A stretch of DNA of 6,561 bases, from positions 1 through 6,561 of the forward strand of contig VGYW01000451.1 in assembly GCA_016872875.1 (NCBI GenBank), written 5' to 3'. The DNA comes from Planctomycetota bacterium. GTDB taxonomy: Bacteria > Planctomycetota > PUPC01 > DSUN01. Below are positions 1-4,770 of the stretch, piece after piece; positions within the stretch are counted from its first letter, which is position 1, and each line of letters starts with the position of its first letter. The notes beneath the pieces were generated by a model, which saw nothing but the letters and a program-made list of their open reading frames with translations, had not been told where the DNA came from and did not search any database. Made by a program: the position numbers and the translations under genes.

Positions 1-62
1 CGTACCTCAAGTACGCCGAGGCCATCGGCCTCACGGCCACCGCGGCTGCCCCGGCGGCCTGA
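1..62 (+). CDS. gvpA: Gas vesicle structural protein GvpA, C-terminal end only
   Basis: This is the 3' end of a gene cut by the window edge; the frame starts at base 3 and ends at TGA 60-62. The 19 visible residues read YLKYAEAIGLT followed by an Ala/Pro-rich tail. YLKYAEA(I/V)GLT is the conserved C-terminal segment of GvpA, the small hydrophobic protein that polymerises into the ribs of the gas vesicle wall. The body of the protein, with its amphipathic beta-strands and DKG motif, lies outside the window. All the genes that follow are gas vesicle genes, which supports the call. The paralogues GvpS and GvpJ further down lack the YLKYAEA end, so this is the main structural copy or a close duplicate (GvpB). 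It is followed by a strong hairpin before the next gene. Confidence is high despite the short length. Confidence 0.9.
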   Translation, partial: YLKYAEAIGLTATAAAPAA

Positions 63-97
63 GGCCCCAGGAGCGTGACGGGATTTGTTCCCCGGCG

Positions 98-126
98 CCG
101 GTGAGGGCCCGCAAGGTCCTCACCGG
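98..126 (+). promoter_or_regulatory. Strong hairpin after gvpA (possible attenuator or mRNA stabiliser)
   Basis: The arms CCGGTGAGGGCC (98-109) and GGTCCTCACCGG (115-126) pair over 12 bp, one pair being G-U in RNA, around the five-base loop CGCAA. No T-run follows, so it is not a classic intrinsic terminator. It lies 36 bases after the gvpA stop. A 3' hairpin here could protect a short gvpA transcript or cause partial termination, which would fit the known need for excess GvpA over downstream proteins. The structure is seen directly; the role is inferred. Confidence 0.55.
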
Positions 127-195
127 GCAGGGAGACTCGCAGCAACCGCACCAACGAGTTACCCGAACGCTTTGTTCGACAGAGGAGATTGTCCG

Positions 196-1011
196 ATGGG
201 AGTAATGACCGAGCAGATGGAAGCCTTGACGAATGGCATTCTCACCGCTGCGCGAGGCCGCGCCGCCGCCATCGCGGGCGTGAGGAGCGACACCGTGCGC
301 TTCCTGGGCCAGGCCCGAACACGGCTCCAGGAGGTGGGAGCGGCGCGCCGCGCCACGGGCGAGAAGTTCGTCTGCGATCTGCGCCAGATGGTAGGCGCCC
401 TCCTCAGCGGGTTCGATCTTGCCCAGGGGGAGCGCGCTTCCGACCTGAACGCGTTTCTCGCCCGCCACAAGGAAGCTCGGGCCGGCGAGTTGCGAACCCT
501 GTTCGAGGAGCTGGACCGGGGTCGAACGGCCATCCGAGAGTTTGTGCACCGGATCCACGCAGACGTGGAGAAGTTCCTGGGCGGGATACGGGCCGCGCGA
601 GCCGAGTCCGCCCAGGCGATGCGCTCGGCCTTGCGTGACCGCGTGGCCGCCATCGTAAAGGAGACTACAGATTACCTCGGCCGCTGCGAGCAGGCCTACT
701 GCGACATGTCCGAGCGCCTCCATGCCATGCTCGCGCAGAGCCGCGAGCTCACCGTGGAGCAGGTAACGGCGCTCCTGAACGGCTTCCGTGAGGCGAGGCA
801 GCGCATCGCCGAGGAGCTCAAGGCCGCCGCCCAGGTTTGGGAAAGCTTCACCGAGTTCCGCGCCGGCGCCCCCGGGGCGGGCGGTTGCGGCACGGCCGGC
901 TCGCCCAGCCCTGGTCTTGAGGCCGAACCCTCTGCCGGACAAGCCAGCACTGCTACGCGGCCCGCGGCGAAGCCCAAGCGCAAGGCGCGCAAGAAGACGG
1001 CGGCAAACTGA
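196..1011 (+). CDS. GvpC-like helical gas vesicle protein
   Basis: A 271-residue, mostly alpha-helical, strongly charged protein placed between gvpA and gvpN, where gvpC sits in cyanobacteria. GvpC binds the outside of the vesicle and stiffens it through a chain of 33-residue helical repeats. Here the repeats are degenerate: the motif D-x-x-x-F-L occurs at residues 32-37 (DTVRFL), 83-88 (DLNAFL) and 123-128 (DVEKFL), followed by Ala/Arg/Glu-rich helix, with a weaker D159-YL copy, so spacings are about 51, 40 and 36 rather than a fixed 33. Residues from about 223 are Gly/Pro/Ala-rich and end in a Lys/Arg-rich tail (KPKRKARKK). There is no signal peptide or membrane segment. I start it at ATG 196 because AGAGGAG at 181-187 is a good ribosome site 8 bases upstream; an in-frame ATG at 85 would add 37 non-helical residues that overlap the gvpA hairpin. 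Assignment rests on position and composition; it could be another coiled-coil vesicle-associated protein. Confidence 0.6.
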   Translation: MGVMTEQMEALTNGILTAARGRAAAIAGVRSDTVRFLGQARTRLQEVGAARRATGEKFVCDLRQMVGALLSGFDLAQGERASDLNAFLARHKEARAGELRTLFEELDRGRTAIREFVHRIHADVEKFLGGIRAARAESAQAMRSALRDRVAAIVKETTDYLGRCEQAYCDMSERLHAMLAQSRELTVEQVTALLNGFREARQRIAEELKAAAQVWESFTEFRAGAPGAGGCGTAGSPSPGLEAEPSAGQASTATRPAAKPKRKARKKTAAN

Positions 1012-1012
1012 C

Positions 1013-1093
1013 GGAGAACCGCGAATCAGGCGAATCAGGCGAATGGAGCGGACGGCTCGCCGATTCGCAGGATTGGCCCGATTCGCGGTCTCC
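1013..1093. repeat. Large imperfect inverted repeat between gvpC-like gene and gvpN
   Basis: The left arm (1013-1049) holds the 9-bp unit GCGAATCAG twice plus a partial third copy. The right arm (1055-1093) is its imperfect complement (GATTCGCAGGATTGGCC then CGATTCGCGGTCTCC). Allowing a few mismatches and small gaps, the arms pair over about 37 bp with a loop of about five bases, filling nearly the whole spacer. As RNA it would be a stable stem ending just before the gvpN ribosome site at 1098-1104. No T-run follows. It may be a dispersed repeat that inserted here; an effect on gvpN expression is inferred. Confidence 0.7.
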
Positions 1094-1097
1094 CAGG

Positions 1098-1104
1098 AAG
1101 GAGG
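1098..1104 (+). promoter_or_regulatory. Ribosome binding site that sets the GTG start of gvpN
   Basis: AAGGAGG, a full match to the anti-Shine-Dalgarno core, lies 9 bases before GTG 1114. This favours GTG 1114 over the next in-frame ATG (residue 6), which would be 24 bases away. It sits only four bases after the large dyad, so folding of that stem could affect access to it. Confidence 0.75.
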
Positions 1105-1113
1105 CAACATCCC

Positions 1114-2109
1114 GTGAGCGCTGAACCCATGGCCTGCGAGCCGGCCCCCGTGGTAGCGATGGCGGTCGCGGGCGATAAGATCGTGCCGGAGCCCGGCGAC
1201 GACTTCGTCCTCACCCCATACGTTGAAGAGATCGTCCAGCGGGCGCGCTGCTACCTCGAGGTCGGTTATCCCATTCACTTCGCCGGGGCTGCGGGCACAG
1301 GGAAGACCACCCTGGCGCTCCACGTGGCCGCCGAAGTGGGGCGCCCAGTGATCCTCATCCACGGCGACGACGAGTTCGCCGGCTCCGACCTCGTGGGCAA
1401 GGACAGCGGTTACCGAAGGTCCCGCATCGTGGACAACTTCATCCACTCGGTCCTCAAGACCCAGGAGGAGATGAACACGATGTGGGTGGAGAACCGCCTG
1501 ACGACGGCGTGCCAGGAGGGCTACACGCTGATCTACGACGAGTTCAACCGCTCGCGCCCCGAGGCCAACAACGCCCTCCTGAGCATCCTCTCCGAGCGCA
1601 TCCTGAACCTGCCTAAGTACCGCACCTCGGGACGCGGTTACCTGGCCGTCCACCCAAGCTTCCGCGCCATCTTCACCTCCAACCCCGAGGAATACGCGGG
1701 GACCCACAAGACCCAGGACGCCCTCATGGACCGCCTGATCACGATTCGGCTTGACCACTTCGACCGCGAGAGCGAGGTGCGGATAACGATGGCGAAGTCG
1801 GGGGTCGCCCGCGCCGACGCCGAGGCGGTCGTGGACGTCGTGCGGGCGCTCCGCGGTGGCGGGAACAACCACCGGCCCACGATCCGCACCTGCATTGCGC
1901 TCGCGCGCGTGCTTGCCTACCGCAGGAGCCACGCGACGGCCGAGGACCCCGTCTTCCGCTTAGTCTGCCGCGACATCCTGAGCATGGACACGGCGAGGGT
2001 CACCCACGGCGGCCAACCCGTCCTGATGCCGCGCGTTGACGAGGTGATCCAGAAGATCTGCAGCGGCGTTCATCCGCCGTACGGCGGACGCCGCGCGGCA
2101 CAGCGGTAG
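1114..2109 (+). CDS. gvpN: Gas vesicle protein GvpN, MoxR-type AAA+ ATPase
   Basis: A 331-residue cytoplasmic AAA+ ATPase of the GvpN family, needed for normal growth of gas vesicles, probably by remodelling the assembling shell or its chaperones. The Walker A motif GAAGTGKTT is at residues 58-66 (Lys64), Walker B TLIYDEF at 138-144 (Asp142, Glu143) followed by NRSRPE, and the sensor-1 segment FTSNPEEYAG at 187-196 (Asn190). DDEFAGSDLVG (85-95) and LLSILSER (155-162) are also typical of MoxR/GvpN proteins. All catalytic residues are present, so the enzyme should be active. The start is GTG 1114, set by a strong ribosome site. The length is normal for GvpN. The last 12 or so residues (HPPYGGRR onwards) look like an added tail encoded by a strong palindrome. 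The next gene follows after 21 bases. Confidence 0.95.
   Translation: MSAEPMACEPAPVVAMAVAGDKIVPEPGDDFVLTPYVEEIVQRARCYLEVGYPIHFAGAAGTGKTTLALHVAAEVGRPVILIHGDDEFAGSDLVGKDSGYRRSRIVDNFIHSVLKTQEEMNTMWVENRLTTACQEGYTLIYDEFNRSRPEANNALLSILSERILNLPKYRTSGRGYLAVHPSFRAIFTSNPEEYAGTHKTQDALMDRLITIRLDHFDRESEVRITMAKSGVARADAEAVVDVVRALRGGGNNHRPTIRTCIALARVLAYRRSHATAEDPVFRLVCRDILSMDTARVTHGGQPVLMPRVDEVIQKICSGVHPPYGGRRAAQR
2063..2094. repeat. Palindrome within the 3' end of gvpN
   Basis: TCCGCCGTACGGCGGA (2073-2088) is a perfect 16-bp palindrome. Flanking GCGGCG (2063-2068) and CGCCGC (2089-2094) extend the stem by six pairs across a four-base bulge (TTCA). It encodes the non-conserved end of GvpN. It is stable enough to slow ribosomes or polymerase, or to act as an RNA processing site, but no T-run follows. 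The role is unknown. Confidence 0.55.
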
Positions 2110-2130
2110 GCCCACGGAAGGAGCAACAAC

Positions 2131-2436
2131 GTGGCCCCACACAGAGCCCTGCGTGGCCTTCAGGACATTCGGACCATGGCAGGAAAGCTCAGCCCGACCA
2201 CATGCCCATCGAGGGCCTTCCTGCGCGTGGCTGTCCTCGAGATGGAGAAGGAGCGTCGCGGGCGCGAGCGCGATAGCGCCGTGCGCCGCGTGAAGAGCAT
2301 CGAGGCCCGGTTCGCCGAGATCGAGGCCGAGAAGGCGGAACTGCTCGAAGCAACTGGCGAGACCCTGCTCAGCAGGCCGCGCCGAAGAGCCAACGGCCCC
2401 GGCCTCCAGCCCGAAGGGGTGAAGCTCCGATATTGA
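2131..2436 (+). CDS. Small coiled-coil gas vesicle cluster protein
   Basis: A 101-residue protein whose middle (about residues 29-77) is a highly charged amphipathic helix: LRVAVLEMEKERRGRER, then RRVKSIEARFAEIEAEKAELL. This heptad-like pattern predicts a coiled coil. The N-terminus and the last 20 residues are Pro/Arg-rich and probably disordered. It starts with GTG 2131, 7 bases after GGAAGGAG (2116-2123), and lies 21 bases after gvpN and 15 before gvpF/L, so it belongs to the operon. I recall small proteins with a similar LEME-x-x-R--E--A--R---I--R--EIE pattern beside gvpN in other bacterial clusters, but I know no settled symbol. A role as adaptor or assembly factor for GvpN or the shell is a guess. 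An in-frame ATG at residue 16 is an alternative start without as good a ribosome site. Confidence 0.75.
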   Translation: MAPHRALRGLQDIRTMAGKLSPTTCPSRAFLRVAVLEMEKERRGRERDSAVRRVKSIEARFAEIEAEKAELLEATGETLLSRPRRRANGPGLQPEGVKLRY

Positions 2437-2451
2437 AAGGTCGGCACGCCA

Positions 2452-3261
2452 ATGAGTGAGTCCCCCGTTGTCATGGCCAATGCGGCCCCGGATTCAAGCC
2501 ACCCCCCACCGGTTCCCAGCGGCAAGTACCTCTACGCCATTGTCGAGGCCGCGGAGGCCCGGCGGGCCTACGAGCTTGCCGGCATCAACGGCGAGGCCGT
2601 TTGCGCCATCGTTGAGGGCGCTCTAGCCGCAATCGTCAGCGACGTGCCTAAGCGCAGGCTCCGCCCCGAGCGCCGCCACCTCGCCGCCCACCAGGGCATC
2701 TTGCGCGCTCTCTCCGAGGAGGCTGCGCTCCTCCCAATGGCCTTCGGCAGCATCGCCAACGATGAGGAGGCCATCCGCACCATCCTTCGCTCGAACCAGG
2801 ACGCCTTCCTCGCCCAACTCCGCCGCGTCGAGGGCAAGGTCGAGATGGGCCTCAAGGTCGTCTGGGCAGTCCCCAACATCTTCGAATACTTCGTCGGCTT
2901 CCACGCCCCGCTGCGCGAGCTCCGCGACGAGGTCTTCCGCGGGGGGCGCGAGCCTTCGCAGGCCGACAAGATCGAGCTCGGGCGCGCCTTCGACACGGCG
3001 CTCAAGGAGGAGCGCGCCGACCACCTGGCGACAGTGGCCGACGTCCTCCGACCCGTGTGCTCCGAAATCAAGGCCAACGAGCCGCACGAGGAGCGCGAGG
3101 TGATGAATCTCGCCTGCCTCATCCCGCGCGAAGCCCAGGCCGACTTCGAGGCCGCAGTCTTCGAGGCCGCCCGGCAGTTCGACAACAACTACTCCTTCGA
3201 CTACAGCGGCCCATGGCCCCCCTTCAACTTCGTCAACGGCGAGTTCCAGGTTCAGGACTAG
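2452..3261 (+). CDS. gvpF: Gas vesicle protein GvpF/GvpL
   Basis: A 269-residue member of the GvpF/GvpL family, minor gas vesicle proteins; GvpF has been reported to bind GvpA and is thought to act in early assembly or nucleation. The first about 24 residues are Pro/Ser-rich and non-conserved. The family N-terminal strand KYLYAIVEA follows at 25-33, then the segment HLAAHQGILRALSEEAALLPMAFGS, equivalent to the H-x--V------LP--FG motif of the family, and near the end the hallmark YSGPWPPFNFV (251-261). The F and L members are paralogues and I cannot tell which this is; only one copy lies in the window. ATG 2452 has only a weak GAAAGG (2435-2440) upstream; an alternative start inside the variable N-terminus cannot be excluded. 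The next gene, gvpG, starts six bases after the stop. Confidence 0.93.
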   Translation: MSESPVVMANAAPDSSHPPPVPSGKYLYAIVEAAEARRAYELAGINGEAVCAIVEGALAAIVSDVPKRRLRPERRHLAAHQGILRALSEEAALLPMAFGSIANDEEAIRTILRSNQDAFLAQLRRVEGKVEMGLKVVWAVPNIFEYFVGFHAPLRELRDEVFRGGREPSQADKIELGRAFDTALKEERADHLATVADVLRPVCSEIKANEPHEEREVMNLACLIPREAQADFEAAVFEAARQFDNNYSFDYSGPWPPFNFVNGEFQVQD

Positions 3262-3267
3262 CTCCCC

Positions 3268-3531
3268 ATGCTCCTGGTTGATGACATCCTCACATTACCC
3301 GGCCGCGGCCTGCTCGCCATCTTCCGCGAGATCCACAACGCGGTTCAACAGGACACCGCGAACCAGACCCGGGCGACTCGCGACCAGTTGCGCGACCTCT
3401 ACCTCGCGCTGGAAGGCCGCAAGATCTCCCAGGCGGACTTCGACGCGCGCGAGCGCGAGCTCCTGGACCGCCTCGACGCGCTGGAGGCCCTCGGGACGGC
3501 GCCTGAAGAGGATGCTGGGACGTCCACGTGA
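3268..3531 (+). CDS. gvpG: Gas vesicle protein GvpG
   Basis: An 87-residue helical protein matching the GvpG family, which accompanies GvpF/L in almost all clusters and is needed for vesicle formation, with no known enzymatic activity. The N-terminus MLLVDDILTLPGRGLLAIFREIHNA corresponds to the family pattern M-x-L-x-DD-x-x--P-x----W/I--EI. The C-terminal half contains LYLALEGRKISQADFDARE and LLDRLDAL, also typical. Spacing from gvpF/L is six bases and no good ribosome site is seen before ATG 3268, which suggests translational coupling. The end of the gene overlaps a possible GTG start for the next frame (GTGA at 3528-3531), but that downstream gene more likely starts at 3582. Confidence 0.93.
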   Translation: MLLVDDILTLPGRGLLAIFREIHNAVQQDTANQTRATRDQLRDLYLALEGRKISQADFDARERELLDRLDALEALGTAPEEDAGTST

Positions 3532-3564
3532 TCTGCGTCGGCCCCATCGGTCGAGCCGCTCTCG

Positions 3565-3570
3565 AAGGAG
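3565..3570 (+). promoter_or_regulatory. Ribosome binding site favouring ATG 3582 for the zinc-ribbon gene
   Basis: AAGGAG lies 11 bases before ATG 3582. It supports this start over the in-frame GTG 3528, which overlaps the gvpG stop and has no comparable site. The 18 residues removed by this choice (from MICVGPIGRAAL) show no zinc-ribbon character. Confidence 0.6.
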
Positions 3571-3581
3571 CAACACTAGAG

Positions 3582-4061
3582 ATGGCGAGAGAGCAATCCA
3601 GTTGCCACTTCTGCCGCGGCACAGGGAAGGACCCCTTTGGGGTCATGTCCCGCCTCTCCACCTGCTGCGTCTGCGGTGGGCGCCGGGTGGTGAAAGTAGA
3701 CTCGCCCTACGTGCCTTGCGCCCACTGCCGCGGACTGGGGGCAGTCAAGCGCCTCACCTGCACTGCATGCGGTGGGAGAGGCGTAGTGCCCGCCCCGACG
3801 GGTCCAGCCCTGGTGTGCCCTGAGTGCGCGGGGTCAGGCGACGCTGCTTCGGCCCCGGCACTGGCCTGCCTGAGATGCCAAGGCCGCGGGTGGATCCCGG
3901 CCAACGAGAGACATGGAGCGCTCTTTGCGATACCCGCAGCGCCTGGAAAGGAGACCGCGCGTGGAAGTGTTGACAAGCGCAACCCACGTCCGCACATCGA
4001 GACACACCAGGAGCTTCCGGTCGTGCCGGAACTCCACGGGAGCGCCACAGGCCCTCATTGA
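3582..4061 (+). CDS. DnaJ-type zinc-ribbon protein of the gas vesicle cluster
   Basis: A 159-residue cytoplasmic protein with six CxxC motifs, at residues 8-11 (CHFC), 28-31 (CCVC), 46-49 (CAHC), 60-63 (CTAC), 79-82 (CPEC) and 96-99 (CLRC). Most are followed by G-x-G or GG, as in the CxxCxGxG zinc-binding region of the chaperone DnaJ; DnaJ has four such motifs, this has six, enough for three zinc sites. There is no J domain. Small proteins with this cysteine pattern, including a CxFCxGxGKDPFG start, occur to my knowledge in other bacterial gvp clusters, where they may help GvpA or other subunits fold; that role is inferred. Residues from about 104 to the end have no cysteines, look unlike the rest in composition and overlap another possible gene at 3961-4215, so the true protein may end differently, for example after an ancestral frameshift. 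ATG 3582 is chosen from the ribosome site; GTG 3528 is an alternative. Confidence 0.82.
   Translation: MAREQSSCHFCRGTGKDPFGVMSRLSTCCVCGGRRVVKVDSPYVPCAHCRGLGAVKRLTCTACGGRGVVPAPTGPALVCPECAGSGDAASAPALACLRCQGRGWIPANERHGALFAIPAAPGKETARGSVDKRNPRPHIETHQELPVVPELHGSATGPH
3948..3953 (+). promoter_or_regulatory. Ribosome binding site inside the zinc-ribbon gene
   Basis: AAGGAG sits 7 bases before GTG 3961, within the 3' part of the zinc-ribbon frame. It is the main evidence that translation may start at 3961. As purine runs also encode Glu/Lys/Arg codons by chance, its value is limited. Confidence 0.35.
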
Positions 4062-4215
4062 CCGGGGCCGGATTTGCTTTGAAGAGGGCAAGCTCGGCTT
4101 CCGGCTCGTGCACCGCCTGTGGCTCGCCAGACAGCGCAGCAGGGCCGCGCGGGATCTGCGCAAGCGGCCCCAGCGCTCGTTTCGGACCCGCGCACCAGAA
4201 AGGAGAGGCCCATGA
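3961..4215 (+). CDS. Possible small basic protein, unrecognised
   Basis: An 84-residue Arg-rich reading frame that starts with GTG 3961, preceded by AAGGAG (3948-3953) at 7 bases, and ends in TGA 4213-4215, overlapping the ATG of the TPR gene as ATGA. Codons from about 4050 on end mostly in G or C (17 of the 20 codons covering about 4062-4121), as in the real genes nearby. It would fill the otherwise empty 150 bases between the zinc-ribbon and TPR genes. Against it, it overlaps the zinc-ribbon gene by about 100 bases, its first 30 residues are rich in Ser, Thr and Arg without clear pattern, and I do not recognise the sequence. A helix is plausible around residues 33-66 (ALIDRGRICFEEGKLGFRLV and onwards). 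Alternatively it is a remnant, or the true continuation of a frameshifted neighbour. Confidence 0.35.
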   Translation: MEVLTSATHVRTSRHTRSFRSCRNSTGAPQALIDRGRICFEEGKLGFRLVHRLWLARQRSRAARDLRKRPQRSFRTRAPERRGP

Positions 4216-4535
4216 GCGAGACCCTCCACCTCACGACCGGCGCCCCGGAGACGGCTGCCAGCGGCCCCCTGCCGGCAGGCCCGCCCCAGCTCGTCCCGAA
4301 CGGCGGAAGCCGACTTCTCAACCACCTGTTGGAGATGGCAGACACGCTACGAACGCAGAGCAAGCTCCACCAGGCCATCGAGCTCTACTTCACCCTGGTC
4401 GAAGGCCACCCGGGCACCGGCCAGGCCGGCCAGGCGTTCGAGCGCCTTGTGGAGATCGCGGAGGGGTATGACGAGGCCGGCGAACGCCATCAGGCCCGCA
4501 GCCTCTACGAAAGGCTACTCCTCAGTGAGAGCTGA
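4212..4535 (+). CDS. Small TPR-like protein of the gas vesicle cluster
   Basis: A 107-residue protein. Residues 1-32 are Thr/Pro/Gly-rich and probably flexible. Residues 36-104 form about two tetratricopeptide-like helix pairs: LLEMADTLRTQSKLHQAIEL with YFTLVEGHP (40-67), then AFERLVEIAEGYDEAGERHQ with ARSLYERLL (75-103). The small and aromatic residues at TPR positions (Ala43, Ala55, Tyr59, Pro67; Ala83, Tyr86, Gly90, Ala95, Tyr99) are visible. TPRs bind peptides or other proteins, so an adaptor or assembly role with vesicle subunits is likely, by inference. ATG 4212 is chosen because AAGGAG (4200-4205) lies 6 bases upstream; an in-frame GTG at 4119 would add 31 residues without TPR pattern. 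The end overlaps the next gene, gvpS, by 11 bases, so the two are probably translationally coupled. Confidence 0.78.
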   Translation: MSETLHLTTGAPETAASGPLPAGPPQLVPNGGSRLLNHLLEMADTLRTQSKLHQAIELYFTLVEGHPGTGQAGQAFERLVEIAEGYDEAGERHQARSLYERLLLSES

Positions 4536-4770
4536 AAGCCACGAATCGGCCGGCCCAGCCAGCTATGAGGACCACCTCTCCCTGTGCGAGACCCTCGACC
4601 GGGTCCTCAACAAGGGCGTCGTCGTCACCGGCGAGGCTGTCGTATCCGTCGCTGGCGTTGACCTCATCTACCTCGCCCTCCAGCTCGTTCTCACATCGGT
4701 CGAGACCGCGCGCGAGACGAAGTCGGCACCGCCCATCTACATCGGTATCCGTGCGGAGGGCCGAGCATGA
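4525..4770 (+). CDS. gvpS: GvpA-family minor gas vesicle protein GvpS
   Basis: An 81-residue GvpA paralogue. Residues 18-62 carry the family core: LSLCETLDRVLNKGVVVTGE, then VSVAGVDLIYLALQLVLTSVETA, aligning with the LA-VLDRILDKGIVIDA and V-L-GIELL-IEARIVIASVETY segments of GvpA, with Asn for Asp in the DKG motif. GVDLIYLALQ points to the GvpS/GvpM-like branch rather than GvpA or GvpJ. Order supports this: gvpS is followed by gvpK and gvpJ in Bacillus megaterium as here. Such paralogues are minor proteins needed for assembly, perhaps at the conical tips or for nucleation; the exact role is unsettled. The start is GTG 4525, with AAAGG 10 bases upstream, inside the end of the TPR gene. No ATG lies in frame before the core. 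The stop overlaps the gvpK ATG 4767 as ATGA. Confidence 0.85.
   Translation: MRAESHESAGPASYEDHLSLCETLDRVLNKGVVVTGEAVVSVAGVDLIYLALQLVLTSVETARETKSAPPIYIGIRAEGRA
4755..4760 (+). promoter_or_regulatory. Ribosome binding site supporting ATG 4767 for gvpK
   Basis: GGAGGG lies 6 bases before ATG 4767, at the usual distance. The alternative start at ATG 4857, directly before the conserved GvpK sequence, has only repeat DNA (GAAATCC units) upstream and no such site. This implies that the repeat-encoded segment is translated as part of GvpK. Confidence 0.6.

Noticed and set aside
85..195. Upstream ATG extending the gvpC-like protein by 37 residues
   Set aside because: It lacks a ribosome site and its first part is the gvpA hairpin; ATG 196 has AGAGGAG at 8 bases.
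31..1932. 633-codon open frame on the - strand
   Set aside because: It lies opposite the gvpC-like gene and gvpN, which have ribosome sites and recognisable products; its translation is low-complexity and crosses the intergenic dyad. Long antisense frames are expected in GC-rich DNA.
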